Shown here in pieces: positions 47,481-58,400 of a stretch of 64,000 nucleotides of DNA. The DNA comes from Saccharomyces paradoxus. Its lineage: Eukaryota > Ascomycota > Saccharomycetes > Saccharomycetales > Saccharomycetaceae. Both the position numbers and the translations under genes were made by a program. The DNA is taken from the NCBI RefSeq assembly GCF_002079055.1, contig NC_047502.1:682001-746000 (forward strand), given 5' to 3'. The notes under the pieces are model-generated. The model was not told the DNA's origin and ran no database searches. It saw nothing but the letters and a program-made list of their open reading frames with translations. Position 1 is the first letter of the stretch, and each line of letters starts with the position of its first letter.

Positions 47481-47534
47481 TTTCTTTTATTGAATTCACG
47501 TCGCTCCGCACGTAAATCCCCTTTGCGGAAAAAC

Positions 47535-47550
47535 TTTCTCAATAGGGAAA
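47535..47550. promoter_or_regulatory. Mcm1-type site, PIS1 promoter
   Basis: TTTCTCAATAGGGAAA resembles the dyad P-box of Mcm1 (TTTCCTAATTAGGAAA). PIS1 of S. cerevisiae is known to be activated through Mcm1. It lies 150 bases before the PIS1 ATG; a TATATAAG element follows at 47596-47603. Confidence 0.6.
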
Positions 47551-47699
47551 GTCCCTCCTATTGTCCCTTTCGTCTCGAGGATTTTTCACTTTTAGTATAT
47601 AAGCAAAAAATAAAAAACATGAGAGGTGGTGTGGTTTATTTGCAGACATTGCGGAGCCTTAAAGTAATGTAGACAAGAGGGAGAGTGAGGTAGTGCAAG

Positions 47700-48362
47700 A
47701 TGAGTTCAAATACAACACCAGAAAAAGTCACCGCAGAGCACGTTCTGTGGTATATTCCCAATAAGATCGGATATGTACGTGTTATCACCGCCGCCCTTTC
47801 TTTTTTCGTCATGAAGAATCATCCAACGGCCTTTACATGGCTGTACACTACGTCGTGTCTGCTGGATGCACTAGATGGGACCATGGCCAGAAAGTACAAC
47901 CAAGTGTCCAGTCTGGGTGCCGTTTTGGACATGGTTACCGACAGATCCAGCACCGCTGGGTTGATGTGTTTCCTTTGTGTGCAGTATCCTCAATGGTGCG
48001 TTTTCTTCCAATTGATGTTGGGCTTGGATATTACTAGTCACTACATGCATATGTATGCCAGTTTAAGTGCTGGAAAGACTTCTCATAAAAGCGTGGGCGA
48101 GGGTGAGTCCAGATTATTACATCTGTACTACACTAGAAGAGACGTATTGTTCACTATTTGTGCCTTCAATGAACTATTTTATGCTGGGTTGTACCTGCAG
48201 TTGTTCTCCAATTCTGCGACCTTTGGTAAATGGACTACCATCATAAGTTTCCCTGGTTACGTATTCAAGCAGACTGCAAACGTTGTCCAACTAAAAAGGG
48301 CAGCTTTGATTCTAGCAGACAACGATGCCAAGAATGCCAATGAGAAAAACAAGGCTAACTGA
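47700..48362 (+). CDS. PIS1: Pis1, phosphatidylinositol synthase
   Basis: Protein of 220 residues, full length. It joins CDP-diacylglycerol and inositol to make phosphatidylinositol in the ER and Golgi membrane. The CDP-alcohol phosphotransferase motif is complete: D59-G60, A63-R64, G73, D77 and D81, with the fixed spacing DGx2ARx8Gx3Dx3D. Hydrophobic segments surround it, such as VITAALSFFVM and TSCLLDAL, and AGLMCFLCVQYPQWCVFFQLMLGLDI further on. The gene is essential in S. cerevisiae. Confidence 0.98.
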   Translation: MSSNTTPEKVTAEHVLWYIPNKIGYVRVITAALSFFVMKNHPTAFTWLYTTSCLLDALDGTMARKYNQVSSLGAVLDMVTDRSSTAGLMCFLCVQYPQWCVFFQLMLGLDITSHYMHMYASLSAGKTSHKSVGEGESRLLHLYYTRRDVLFTICAFNELFYAGLYLQLFSNSATFGKWTTIISFPGYVFKQTANVVQLKRAALILADNDAKNANEKNKAN

Positions 48363-48725
48363 TAGGGAGAGTTTCTTTCTTTCTTTTCTCGTGTTAATTA
48401 CGCTAATCTTTTATTTATGTGTAGTTTTTATTTATGTGAAATGGAACGTTTATCGATTTAACTTTAAAAGCAGCCTACTCTACCGTCTTGCTTATACTTG
48501 GTACAAATGCTCGAATAAACGAAAACCTTCATATTGTTGATACTTTTCTCAACGCGGTTTTTTCCCGTTTTTTTCGAGCAGTTCCCGAGGGCATATTTAA
48601 CATGAGCCAAGAAGAGAAAACGTTTGTTGGACAGATCAAAGAATGAGGAAGTTCTGTCCTCTATCTCTGGGTTCTAATCTCGGAAGAAATTCGAATACAA
48701 AGGGAAATAGTGCCTGCAAGAAAAA
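48363..48725. other. Intergenic region PIS1-YPR114W
   Basis: A 363-base gap between genes on the same strand. T-rich just after PIS1, with a TTTTTTCCCGTTTTTTTCG stretch near 48560. No RNA gene or recognised site pair. Confidence 0.5.
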
Positions 48726-49673
48726 ATGGATGTTTTATTGTCGCTTCCTCAGCCGGAATTATTCAAAACCATGGTGATTCCGTCCTTGGCAAATCGCAAT
48801 ATAATCAAATCGGAGGCAATTCTCTCCAACTTACACTCGATATTTTACGTCGCTATATTTTACCATATTTGGTTTCTTTTCGGCAAGTGGATCTTATTCC
48901 CACCTTTGGTTAAATGGAAACTGGACTATGACCAAAAGCATGGCGTCAAGAAAGATGAGAAGGTAACTCCAGAACGTCAAGCTCAACATTACAAAAAAAA
49001 GTACACTTCTTTAATCAATCAAAGTTCAGTTCACTTGATATCCCTTTTGCAAAGCATAGTAGTCTTGTACTACTCACTGAAGTTCTTACTCGATCCAAAA
49101 GCCTCGGCCGAGCCCTACCAAACCTCGCATTCTCGAGTATTCACGGAAAATCGAGACACTCAAGTCATCTGTATTTTTGCCATTGGTTATTTCGTTTGGG
49201 ATATTTATATTTCCACCATGTACTCTACTTTCCCCTTTGTTGTGCACGGAATCATCTCCACCGTTGTGTTTTGCATCGGATTGAAACCGTACATCCAATA
49301 TTATGCCCCAGTGTTCTTGATGTTCGAACTGTCTAATCCTTCCTTAAACTTTAGATGGTTCGGAATCAAATTTCTTCCTCATAAAAGCAAACTCTGCTCC
49401 CTACTGCTGCTGTTGAACAATTTGATGCTCATGGTCATCTTCTTTGCGGCCAGAATTGCCTGGGGGTGGTTTCAGATTGGAAAATTGTGCTACGACTTTT
49501 ACCAGGTTCGCAATGAACCTGGTTTCTTAGTCTTCGACACCATTGTTATCCTTGCAGGCAATTTTGTCCTAGACGTCTTGAATGTCATCTGGTTTTCCAC
49601 TATGGTGTCTGTGGCCGCAAAGGTCTTAAAGAAAGGGGAATCTGTAGACAAAGTCACTGAGAATGAACAATGA
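48726..49673 (+). CDS. YPR114W ortholog, TLC-domain membrane protein
   Basis: Protein of 315 residues of unknown exact role. The TLC (TRAM-LAG1-CLN8) domain occupies about 75-290: the family pattern HxxSLLQSIVVLYYSLKFLL, then a central FAIGYFVWDIYISTMYSTFPFVVHGIISTVVFCIG with the conserved D and H residues, and FLMFELSNPSLNFRWF. Five to seven membrane helices are visible, including one near 40-60 upstream of the domain. TLC proteins handle ceramides and other lipids or sense them; it is not one of the ceramide synthases. It likely sits in ER or Golgi. Confidence 0.92.
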   Translation: MDVLLSLPQPELFKTMVIPSLANRNIIKSEAILSNLHSIFYVAIFYHIWFLFGKWILFPPLVKWKLDYDQKHGVKKDEKVTPERQAQHYKKKYTSLINQSSVHLISLLQSIVVLYYSLKFLLDPKASAEPYQTSHSRVFTENRDTQVICIFAIGYFVWDIYISTMYSTFPFVVHGIISTVVFCIGLKPYIQYYAPVFLMFELSNPSLNFRWFGIKFLPHKSKLCSLLLLLNNLMLMVIFFAARIAWGWFQIGKLCYDFYQVRNEPGFLVFDTIVILAGNFVLDVLNVIWFSTMVSVAAKVLKKGESVDKVTENEQ

Positions 49674-50299
49674 TCCATGCCGGCACACTTTAACATGTGC
49701 ATATATGTGTATATAGATTATAAACTTTGTGTAAGCTGTGCGAGCATTACAAACCTTAAAATTACAGGCAAAAAATACAACTTTGGTATGTGGTGGATTT
49801 TTGCGGGGTAGCAGGATCTTTTGTTTCCATTTTTATCATTGATTCCACCTAGACTAAGCCATCCCGTTCGCCTTCAGGAATGCTTTCAACACTGCCTTCC
49901 GTCAGAAGGGATTATGCTACCTTGCTTTCCTTTGATGAAACTTGAAACTTTATAATCACGAGATTGAAGGGGGCTGTTTCAAATGCGGATAACGCCGTTC
50001 TGGGCGCAAGCTGATTTTTCCATTACTTCATAAAAAGGCGAAAGGCCTACTATTAAAGGATGATGGTGATGTTACTATGATTTGTTTCTAAGTAGTTGCG
50101 ACTTATTGGATGCTCTTTTGAAAGCTTTTGGGATTTTTTTTTAAGGGTTTGAGAGTAAATATTACAATAAGAGCATTTCGGTACAAGTCAGGAAAGAAGA
50201 ATCGTAAAGAAAGCTGGTTTTCTTTATCCTAGTTTACTTTTTATGGCTTGGTGCACTGAAAGAGAAGAAACAGCAAGAAAGAACTGAGTTGTTTAATAG
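49674..50299. other. RGC1 promoter region
   Basis: A 626-base gap, one of the longest without a gene. It has a TATATG-rich part just after YPR114W and A/T tracts near 50130-50230. No tRNA, C/D box pair or LTR found. Confidence 0.5.
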
Positions 50300-53200
50300 A
50301 TGTCCGACTATTTCACGTTCCCCAAGCGGGAAAATGGTAGTGCCTCGAAACAGCCAGGGACACCATGCTCTACTAGGAACTCTTCTAGGAATTTGGAACT
50401 GCCGAGGAACTATCGAACGACTGGTGGTAGTAGCGATGAACTCTCGTCTATGTATTCTGGCGACTCTCAATACTTAATGGATATGATTCCTGATTCATTG
50501 ACGCTGAAAAATGAGCCGATATCCGGAAATCTGTCTAATCTTACGCAAACGAATGGGCCGGATGATAAAGAAAATAAAGAGGTAAAACTTGATGAATATA
50601 TATTACCCAAGACAGATCCGAGGTCACCTTACTATGTTAACGTGCCTATTCCCAAAAAATTACCGAAGAATGAAGGGAAAACAAAGGCTAAACAAAAGGT
50701 TAAGGACAAGGCGGATCCTTCTGATTTAGATGTGGAGAACATTTATGAAACTTCTGCAGAGTTTGTTAGGGAGTATCCGACAGATATTTTGATTGATAGA
50801 TTTCACAAGTGGAAAAAAATCCTGAAAAGTTTGATTGCTTACTTTAGAGAAGCAGCCTACTCTCAAGAACAAATTGCAAGGATTAATTACCAATTGAAAA
50901 ATGCTGTAAAATTCGCTTTTCTTACTGATTTAGAGGATGAAACAAACAAGCTGGTGGATCCGAGTGTCCCGAAATTGCCTAACAAGAAACCGCAGCCGGT
51001 CCCGTTGGTCGCTCAAAAATCAGACAGCAAATACGAGGCAGACGTGGAGCAATCACAGTCAGTCCAGGCGATACCAGCAGAAGAGGTACCTTCCGCCTCA
51101 TCTGGTTTCATGACATTTGGATCGGGATCTATTCAAGATATTCAAGTAATTTTGAAGAAATACCACTTATCTTTGGGTAGTCAACAATATAAAATTTCCA
51201 AAGAGATCGTGGCATATATTATACCCAAGTTGACCGACCTTCGGAAGGATTTGACTGCAAAGATGAAAGAAATCAAAGAATTACACGGGGATTTCAAGAC
51301 TAATATAGGCGAGCATGTCAAAATTACAAGCAGGCTTCTAAATAAATATATTGCTTCAGTGAAGTTCTTAGATGAAGCTTCCGCCTCGGGCAATAAACAA
51401 GGTGAAAAATTAAGACCGAAACATGATCCGTATCTTTTGAAGTTACAACTAGATCTGCAGTTGAAAAGACAATTGCTCGAAGAAAACTATCTTCGAGAGG
51501 CTTTTCTAAATCTACAATCAGCCGCACTGCAACTGGAGAAAATAGTATATTCCAAAATCCAATCTACATTACAACGCTATTCAGCGTTAATTGATTCAGA
51601 AGCACGATTAATGATCAAAAACTTGTGCCATGAATTGCAGCAAGGCATTCTATCTAGACCACCAGCTGTAGAGTGGGATAACTTTGTGTCTCATCATCCT
51701 ACCTGCTTGATGAATCTAAAATCCACTGACCCGCCGCCGCTACCCAGAAGACTATCTGATATCGTCTATCCTAACATGAAATCGCCGTTGGCCAAATGTA
51801 TTAGAGTAGGATATCTACTAAAGAAAACGGAATCTTCTAAAAACTTTACTAAAGGTTATTTTGTATTGACTACAAATTATCTTCACGAGTTTAAAAGCAG
51901 CGATTTCTTTCTGGAAAACAAGTCTCCCCGTGCAAAAAATAAATCTCCCATTGAGCAATCAGATGCAAGCCATATCAATAAGGATGGAGCTAACGCTGGC
52001 AGTCATCCATCGAGCAATGGAACGCAGGATTTGAAAGTGACGAAGAGAAGAAAAGGATTGAGTTCCTCAAATCTATATCCTGTCACTAGTTTGTCTTTGA
52101 ATGATTGTTCTTTAAAGGATAGTACTGATACATCTTTCGTTTTACAAGGATATGCTAGTTATCATTTATCAGAGGACGCAAGTACAACGGAATCAAGCGT
52201 GACCCCGAATTTGGCGTGTACACCAAAATCGCTTACTTCAAATAAAAACAAGCATCAACGTACGCCATCAGCTCTTTCGATGGTGTCCGTTCCGAAATTT
52301 TTAAAGGGATCGTCTGGGCCAAAAGAACAAAAAAGGGCTAAAGAAAACTCTAATACCAATAAAAACTCAATTTGCGAAAAATACGTTGAATGGACGTTTA
52401 AGATATCCTCCGCTAGTCTTGAACCAACTTCAGAGGATTCAAAAATTTTCAAAAAATGGGTTCAGGACGTGAAAGCTCTCACAAGTTTTAACTCTACGCA
52501 GGAGAGGTCGAACTTTATAGAGGAAAAGGTTTTGAAAAGCAGAAATCACAATAATGGGAAGAGCTCTCAAAGCTCTAAAAAAAGTACATTTATGACACCG
52601 GTAGACAGTTTTGTTAACCTTTCTGAAAAAGTAACGCCATCCTCCTCCGTTACTACGTTAAACACTAGGAAGAGGGCAAACCGTCCTCGATATATAGACA
52701 TCCCGAAGGGCGTAAATACGAATGCAGGAGCTATGAGTTCTGTATACAGGTCGAAAGTCAACACACCAGCCATTGATGAAAATGGTAATTTGGCCATAGT
52801 AGGAGAATCAAGAAACAATGGTTCACAAAATGCTGTCAGCTACGCCTCTAGAACTCCATGTATATCGCCCTATTCACCTTATTCTGGGGGAGGTGTCCCC
52901 TATCACCGTTCAACCGATGATTTAACGACACCCCCTTCTCGAAAAGCATCAGCTCCTGGAGAGGTACCTCAGATAGCTGTTAGTAATCACGGGGATGAAG
53001 CTATTATTCCGGCAAGCGCGTATTCTGATGGCAGCCATAAATCATCTCGCGCCTCTAGTGTTCCATCCATTCATAATCGACGTGACAATTCTTCCTCTTC
53101 GCCATTGATGAACTTACCAGGTGTTTCACCTAGTTGTCTAGCATTGGAGGGCAATGCAAACGGATATTTTGGAATACCATTAAACTGTAATTCAGAAGCA

Positions 53201-53737
53201 AGAGGAGGGTCAGAGCTTTCAGCTTTTGAGATGGAATCTCCTTTATTCGAGGAAAATAGGACTCAAAACTACAACCGCTCTCGTAAATGCTCAGCCTGTT
53301 ATATACCCCAACAATGTGGTCCAATGATGGAAATCAATGATGCAGGGTTGAGTCACGACAATGAGAAGGGTACCTCACAACCAAGTCTAATGTTGAAGAA
53401 GCCGCTTACATCTAAAGGTGTTGAACTGCCTTATTGCAATTCGAAGAAAGCATCTAGTGCAGAAAACGTTCCATTAATGTCTACTGTATCCAATGATAAG
53501 TCTCTTTACTCGCGCCAGAACAGAAGTACTAATAATGTGCCTACTACATCTGCATCAAGTAGTGAAGCTACGGAGACCTATCCAATAAGACTGCACAGGA
53601 AGAATGTGTCATTTGGTTCCTTGAATCGTGTAATGGACAACAAGAATGTTTCGAACAATTTTCCTGACAAAAGTAGAAAACCATCAGCTACTAGAATTGG
53701 AGAGTCAGATGAAGATAGAAAAGAGGAATCGGATTAA
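50300..53737 (+). CDS. RGC1: Rgc1, PH-domain regulator of the glycerol channel Fps1
   Basis: Protein of 1145 residues. Rgc1, with its paralog Rgc2/Ask10, binds Fps1 and keeps the glycerol channel open; Hog1 phosphorylation releases it. The first 150 residues are disordered. A helical, BAR-like region lies at about 150-470 (RFHKWKKILKSLIAYFREAAYSQEQ; KLQLDLQLKRQLLEENYLREAFL). A PH domain begins at about 503 (KCIRVGYLLKKTESSKNFTKGYFVLTTNYLHEF) and ends at about 720 (YVEWTFKISSAS, then FKKWVQDVKAL), broken by a long Ser-rich insert. The last 400 residues are Ser/Thr/Asn-rich with many SP/TP sites. I recall 1083 residues in S. cerevisiae. Confidence 0.94.
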   Translation: MSDYFTFPKRENGSASKQPGTPCSTRNSSRNLELPRNYRTTGGSSDELSSMYSGDSQYLMDMIPDSLTLKNEPISGNLSNLTQTNGPDDKENKEVKLDEYILPKTDPRSPYYVNVPIPKKLPKNEGKTKAKQKVKDKADPSDLDVENIYETSAEFVREYPTDILIDRFHKWKKILKSLIAYFREAAYSQEQIARINYQLKNAVKFAFLTDLEDETNKLVDPSVPKLPNKKPQPVPLVAQKSDSKYEADVEQSQSVQAIPAEEVPSASSGFMTFGSGSIQDIQVILKKYHLSLGSQQYKISKEIVAYIIPKLTDLRKDLTAKMKEIKELHGDFKTNIGEHVKITSRLLNKYIASVKFLDEASASGNKQGEKLRPKHDPYLLKLQLDLQLKRQLLEENYLREAFLNLQSAALQLEKIVYSKIQSTLQRYSALIDSEARLMIKNLCHELQQGILSRPPAVEWDNFVSHHPTCLMNLKSTDPPPLPRRLSDIVYPNMKSPLAKCIRVGYLLKKTESSKNFTKGYFVLTTNYLHEFKSSDFFLENKSPRAKNKSPIEQSDASHINKDGANAGSHPSSNGTQDLKVTKRRKGLSSSNLYPVTSLSLNDCSLKDSTDTSFVLQGYASYHLSEDASTTESSVTPNLACTPKSLTSNKNKHQRTPSALSMVSVPKFLKGSSGPKEQKRAKENSNTNKNSICEKYVEWTFKISSASLEPTSEDSKIFKKWVQDVKALTSFNSTQERSNFIEEKVLKSRNHNNGKSSQSSKKSTFMTPVDSFVNLSEKVTPSSSVTTLNTRKRANRPRYIDIPKGVNTNAGAMSSVYRSKVNTPAIDENGNLAIVGESRNNGSQNAVSYASRTPCISPYSPYSGGGVPYHRSTDDLTTPPSRKASAPGEVPQIAVSNHGDEAIIPASAYSDGSHKSSRASSVPSIHNRRDNSSSSPLMNLPGVSPSCLALEGNANGYFGIPLNCNSEARGGSELSAFEMESPLFEENRTQNYNRSRKCSACYIPQQCGPMMEINDAGLSHDNEKGTSQPSLMLKKPLTSKGVELPYCNSKKASSAENVPLMSTVSNDKSLYSRQNRSTNNVPTTSASSSEATETYPIRLHRKNVSFGSLNRVMDNKNVSNNFPDKSRKPSATRIGESDEDRKEESD

Positions 53738-54082
53738 ACTCAATCAGTCCACATATTCTTAGATAGTTATTATGTAGTTATAAGTAAAAAATTGTCTTTT
53801 ACCAAATAAAAAAATTCCTGATTGAACATTTCCAAAAATACCACCTGAATCTGTAGTTATCTTTAACTGAAGACAAGTGCTCATAATCATCTTTTTCCTA
53901 CTTCTTTTCTACAATGGCGGTAGGATTGGCAATACTCGTTCATCTTCACTTTTCCGGTCCGCACTTACAACGCGGCCTTTCTGTAATAGAGGTGGGCAAT
54001 GCGCCACTGTAAATGATGACCGTTGGAAGCTTTTTGGCTAATATTTTGTTGATGGAACTTTGACAACTTCTCAAAGTCAAAA
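53738..54082. other. Intergenic region RGC1-RRG8
   Basis: A 345-base gap. A-rich terminator-like runs near 53785-53815. I see no gene or strong known site here. Confidence 0.5.
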
Positions 54083-54916
54083 ATGGGTTTACCCAAATCT
54101 TTATACAGGAAGTTACTCATAGATTGCCCAACGAAGGTCATTAATGACAATTGTAGCCAGCGAGTCAAGGATGTTTCTCCGCTCGTCACAAACTTTGAAA
54201 AATGGTCTGATAAGCGAAGAAAGCTTTATTTTAAAGATGAAGAGGAAATGGTAGTGCGTTACCAATTAAAAAATTTCAATTTAAGAAATAACGTGTATGG
54301 TAGGCTTTTAGCTTCTCCAATGAGAGCAGAAAAGATCTCAAAACTAAAATCTTGCAGAGAGCTACTAATTCCATTAAAAGTGGTACCGTCAGTTGATAAA
54401 GATCAGTATGCCGATAAAAACAAACTTAAATTGGTACCTACACTAGACTATTCCAAGCCATACAAAAGTTCATACATATTGAACTCAGCATCCATTGTAA
54501 GAGACAACTTGGCGGCTGCGACGTCATGGTTTCCAATCTCAGTATTGCAAAGATCAACTCCAAAAAGCCTAGTTGTGGATACCTCTACGTTTTTAACAGA
54601 GTACAACACCCACCTGCTCGAATTTATAAAAGCAAGACTTTCAGGAATGCCGAATGTTGGACCTTCTTCGAGAAATCGTGTTTTACTCACTTGTGACAAA
54701 GGAAGGACACCGCCAATTGAAATACAAGAAATTAAAGATAGTGACGGGCTGCCAATTGCACAGTCCGTCTTTAATCTCGGCTATTTCCAGGCACCAACCC
54801 TAGAAGCTATCATAAATAAAGATACAATCGCTAAGGGAATTTACCTGGATGCTGATAATGACAAGGACCTCATCGGGCATCTTTATAGTGCACTATTGTT
54901 TCAATCAGGTAACTGA
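54083..54916 (+). CDS. RRG8: Rrg8, mitochondrial genome maintenance protein
   Basis: Protein of 277 residues, full length. Rrg8 is needed for respiration and mitochondrial DNA upkeep, and is linked to 5' processing of mitochondrial tRNAs. The N-terminus ([20 protein letters not shown]) is basic and amphipathic and fits matrix import. No catalytic motif is evident. Most of the chain is mixed helix/strand with conserved [34 protein letters not shown]. It is fungal-specific as far as I know. Confidence 0.93.
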   Translation: MGLPKSLYRKLLIDCPTKVINDNCSQRVKDVSPLVTNFEKWSDKRRKLYFKDEEEMVVRYQLKNFNLRNNVYGRLLASPMRAEKISKLKSCRELLIPLKVVPSVDKDQYADKNKLKLVPTLDYSKPYKSSYILNSASIVRDNLAAATSWFPISVLQRSTPKSLVVDTSTFLTEYNTHLLEFIKARLSGMPNVGPSSRNRVLLTCDKGRTPPIEIQEIKDSDGLPIAQSVFNLGYFQAPTLEAIINKDTIAKGIYLDADNDKDLIGHLYSALLFQSGN

Positions 54917-55450
54917 TTGAAACCAAAAAAAAGGAAGGAAAGCGGGATATATACCTGAAGTTGTCCTTTTTATTCCTATTCAATGAAGTACGAAGTTGGC
55001 TGTCGGCGAATGGCATCATTCTATAATCCGACAGTGAAAAATTTGAGCGCCTCGGGCGAGAGAATTCAGAACCCTTAATCCCGCACATCTACGTAAAATA
55101 TCTCTGAGGTGTTCCATGGTCCATCACTTGCCATCCATCTTGCAAGGCTGTATGATTGATAAAGAGGAACTTTAAGGGTAAATAGATTTGTTGATTCCTT
55201 CGAATTAGTGGCTTTATATTAAATCCTAAGAGCATACACATGCATTGTATTTAAGAGAACAACCAGTTATTTACCCATAATAGAAGATTCTTCTTTCGAA
55301 AACTAAATTATACACTTTTTTGCACGAAAAGGCTTTCATTAAAAAGTTAAGCGTTCACTTTAATTTTGCTGGTCAATTTCTGGAGTAGGCTTGTCACCCA
55401 TAATATCTAGCAGTTGGAGTGTTACGTTTGTTGCAAGAAAAAAATTTATA
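54917..55450. other. Intergenic region RRG8-YPR117W
   Basis: A 534-base gap on the same strand. An RRPE-like TGAAAAATTTGA lies near 55035. No RNA gene, LTR or repeat was seen. Confidence 0.5.
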
Positions 55451-58400
55451 ATGTCTATGTTACCGTGGTCTCAAATATGGGATGTTTTTAAACTATTGTT
55501 GGGCTTTATGCTTTTCATTATATCAATTCAGAAAATCACCAGTTTGTTCGTATCATGGATGTTGATGCTGCGCCATTCCACAGTACGAAAAATTTCATTT
55601 GGATACTTTTTTGGTACCTCAATAAGGCGAGCGTTTATCTTGACTGATTTTGCTCAAGTATATATCGGCAAGATAAGTTTGCGAATAGGTTGGAAACCCG
55701 GGATTGTGTTTCATAATGTTGATTTGAAGTTATTTGAGAAAAACGGCCACACCACTACACATTCAACTAAAGACTCCAGGTCATATTTTAATCCTCGGGA
55801 TCAGACTTTCACCTTTGTAATTAACAGGCGAGTTCTTTCAATTTTAAAGCTGGTCTTTTCATTTTCAACCTTCTTCCATACTTTGGCTCTCACGGTACCT
55901 AATGGAAAAGAGTATAAATTAAACATCGGGTCCATCACAATATCACATCCACATGATGATACCATAAAATTGGAGGCGTTTCTGCATGATTTTACCCATC
56001 CTGAAACGAAAGACACATTGAACCATACTGGTTTTTTTATGGTGTGTAAAATTGGGAAGGAAGATGATAAAGGTAGCAACTGCTCAAAAGTTATACTAAA
56101 AAATTGGAAATCCAGTCTCAAAATCAGTGACGTTTGCTGGCATCTTCCAGAAAAGAAAGAAAAGACTTCGAATACGGAGTCTGTCGATTCTCTCCCTACA
56201 AGCGATGATGCAGAAATGCTCACTTCATATCGTAAGATGCTAAAGCCTTTTCACTACCCTTTAAAGACTTTAAACATTCTGGACCTTAAGGTAGAAAACG
56301 TAAAATTTATCTATAAAAAAAAGTTTACAATCCGCATATCAAGTGCTCAACTTTACTTGGAATCAATCTCCATTCTAAATAATGTCTCCGCTTTGGAACT
56401 TTTACCCTTAAATAAACCTACATGGGGTGATTTTGAACTATCACTTTCTGCAAATGCTGTTGTTGTAGATATCGACGGTAATACAGCAGTTAGGATTCCG
56501 TTCGGAAATGTCATACTGACATCAGATATTTTACTATTTTTACTTGATAACATACCTTTGCAGAAAACGAAGATATCTTCCATTTTAAACATTATAAATC
56601 CTTCAGTGTTCCTTACTATACATCAAGTGCTGGAAATCCTCCATTTAGTGGATAAGTTTGATAATTCAGAGACGTCATCATATACTAACGCAACCGATAG
56701 GCCATTAGATATTTTAGAGTTAGATATTGATCGATTACCCAGTTTTAACTTCGAACTACTGATGTCAAATTTTATTTCAAGGCTACATATATCAGATGAA
56801 GAGAATGTGACGTTTAAGGTTTTCAGCACGCACGCTCTGTTTAGTCGCAACAATATGTCTATGTCCCCTAAAAGGGGACAACTGATGCAAATGCATCCAG
56901 ATTGGCCATTTGCAAAGACAGCCCTAGTATCCGATCAATTATCCAACTATATTAAAATTGTGGGTACATCACTCTCTTACCTAAGAATCCCAACAGAGCA
57001 GGATGCTAACCCGGTATCTATACCAGTCTGTGGCTTTGAAAGATTAGACACATTTTTGGATGAATTTTCCAATTCTAAATTGATCGTTCAATCTACACTA
57101 CGGCATTCGTACGTTAGTCTTGAGAACATTGAAGTTTTGCATACTTTAAGTCGCGCCTTTGACAAAATTTACTCATTAATATCAAGCAGAACGAAGAGGA
57201 ATGCTGCTCATAAAGCAAGGGATGAAAAAATGGGGAACCTGAATGAAATTAAGAAAAACTTCAACTGGTCACTGAAACTTAGATTGAAGGATATTTCATG
57301 TTCGTTACTGATCGCTGGCTTTCTCCCAAAAAACTTGGACCCCGTGGAGGCCGAGAATTTCAACTTATCTAACGTAACCAGAGGTGCCAAAGTTGTCCTT
57401 ACAGAATCAATATTATTGGCGGATAGCCAGGAAAAAAATTTTACTATTGTTGATGCATCAGTATATCGCTTCATGGATGACACTACTCACAAGCCTGCTC
57501 CTGACGTTATTGTTCAATTCACCAATTTATTATTGAGTTTTAACGATTTGGATGAAATTCATTTTTCACTTCCGAAAATCAAATTCAAGATGGATGTGAA
57601 TATTATCTGGCTGTGGTTTTATATTCGGAGTATATGGATAAAATTTCGTCCTAGTTCAAAATTGAGTCGAACTTCCGCGACCAGCTCGAAATCTGTTGAT
57701 GTTTTGGACAGACTGAGAGTAGATATAGGAAAGATGATTATAGAGCTAACGCTTCCTCATAATACAGAAGTACTCTTGATATTCGAGCAAATTGGACTTT
57801 CGAATACTACTAAAAATCTCACAATTGCATCGTTATCTGCGTACGTGGTGTCCGTTTATGTGAAGCATATTAAGGCGTATGTTTCTTTGATAAGTATCAA
57901 TGACTTTGAGCTAAACACTCAAGATTTAATCCGCACGAAATCTGCTGTTATAAATACCTCATTAATTCATTTCCATGCCGAATACCATTTTAGGTTTTAC
58001 ATGATAACTGACAATATAGTTACATTGTATAAATCGTTTAAGCAAATTAGATTGGCATTTTCCAACTTGAGTGAATTTGAACGATTGTACCCCCAACAGC
58101 AGCTGCCTAAAAGGATTTCAAATCTAAATGTCTATTGCCAAGATTTCCTGATTGATATTGAAGAAGATCCTTTTGAGCAGGAATTAGGATTGATTTTGAA
58201 AGTTGGCGTTTTGGAACAACGCGAGAGGTTAAAGAAGCTTGAAGAGTTCAGGGAAAAGCTATCAACATATGAGGACATGAACGTACGTTTAAGGTCACTG
58301 TATGATACCTCCCGTGGACAGACTTTCTTCCCGGACTTCTATGTGAACGATCAAGAATATGAGCAAAAGGCTTACCTCAGGTTGCTAGAAAACTTTTCAA

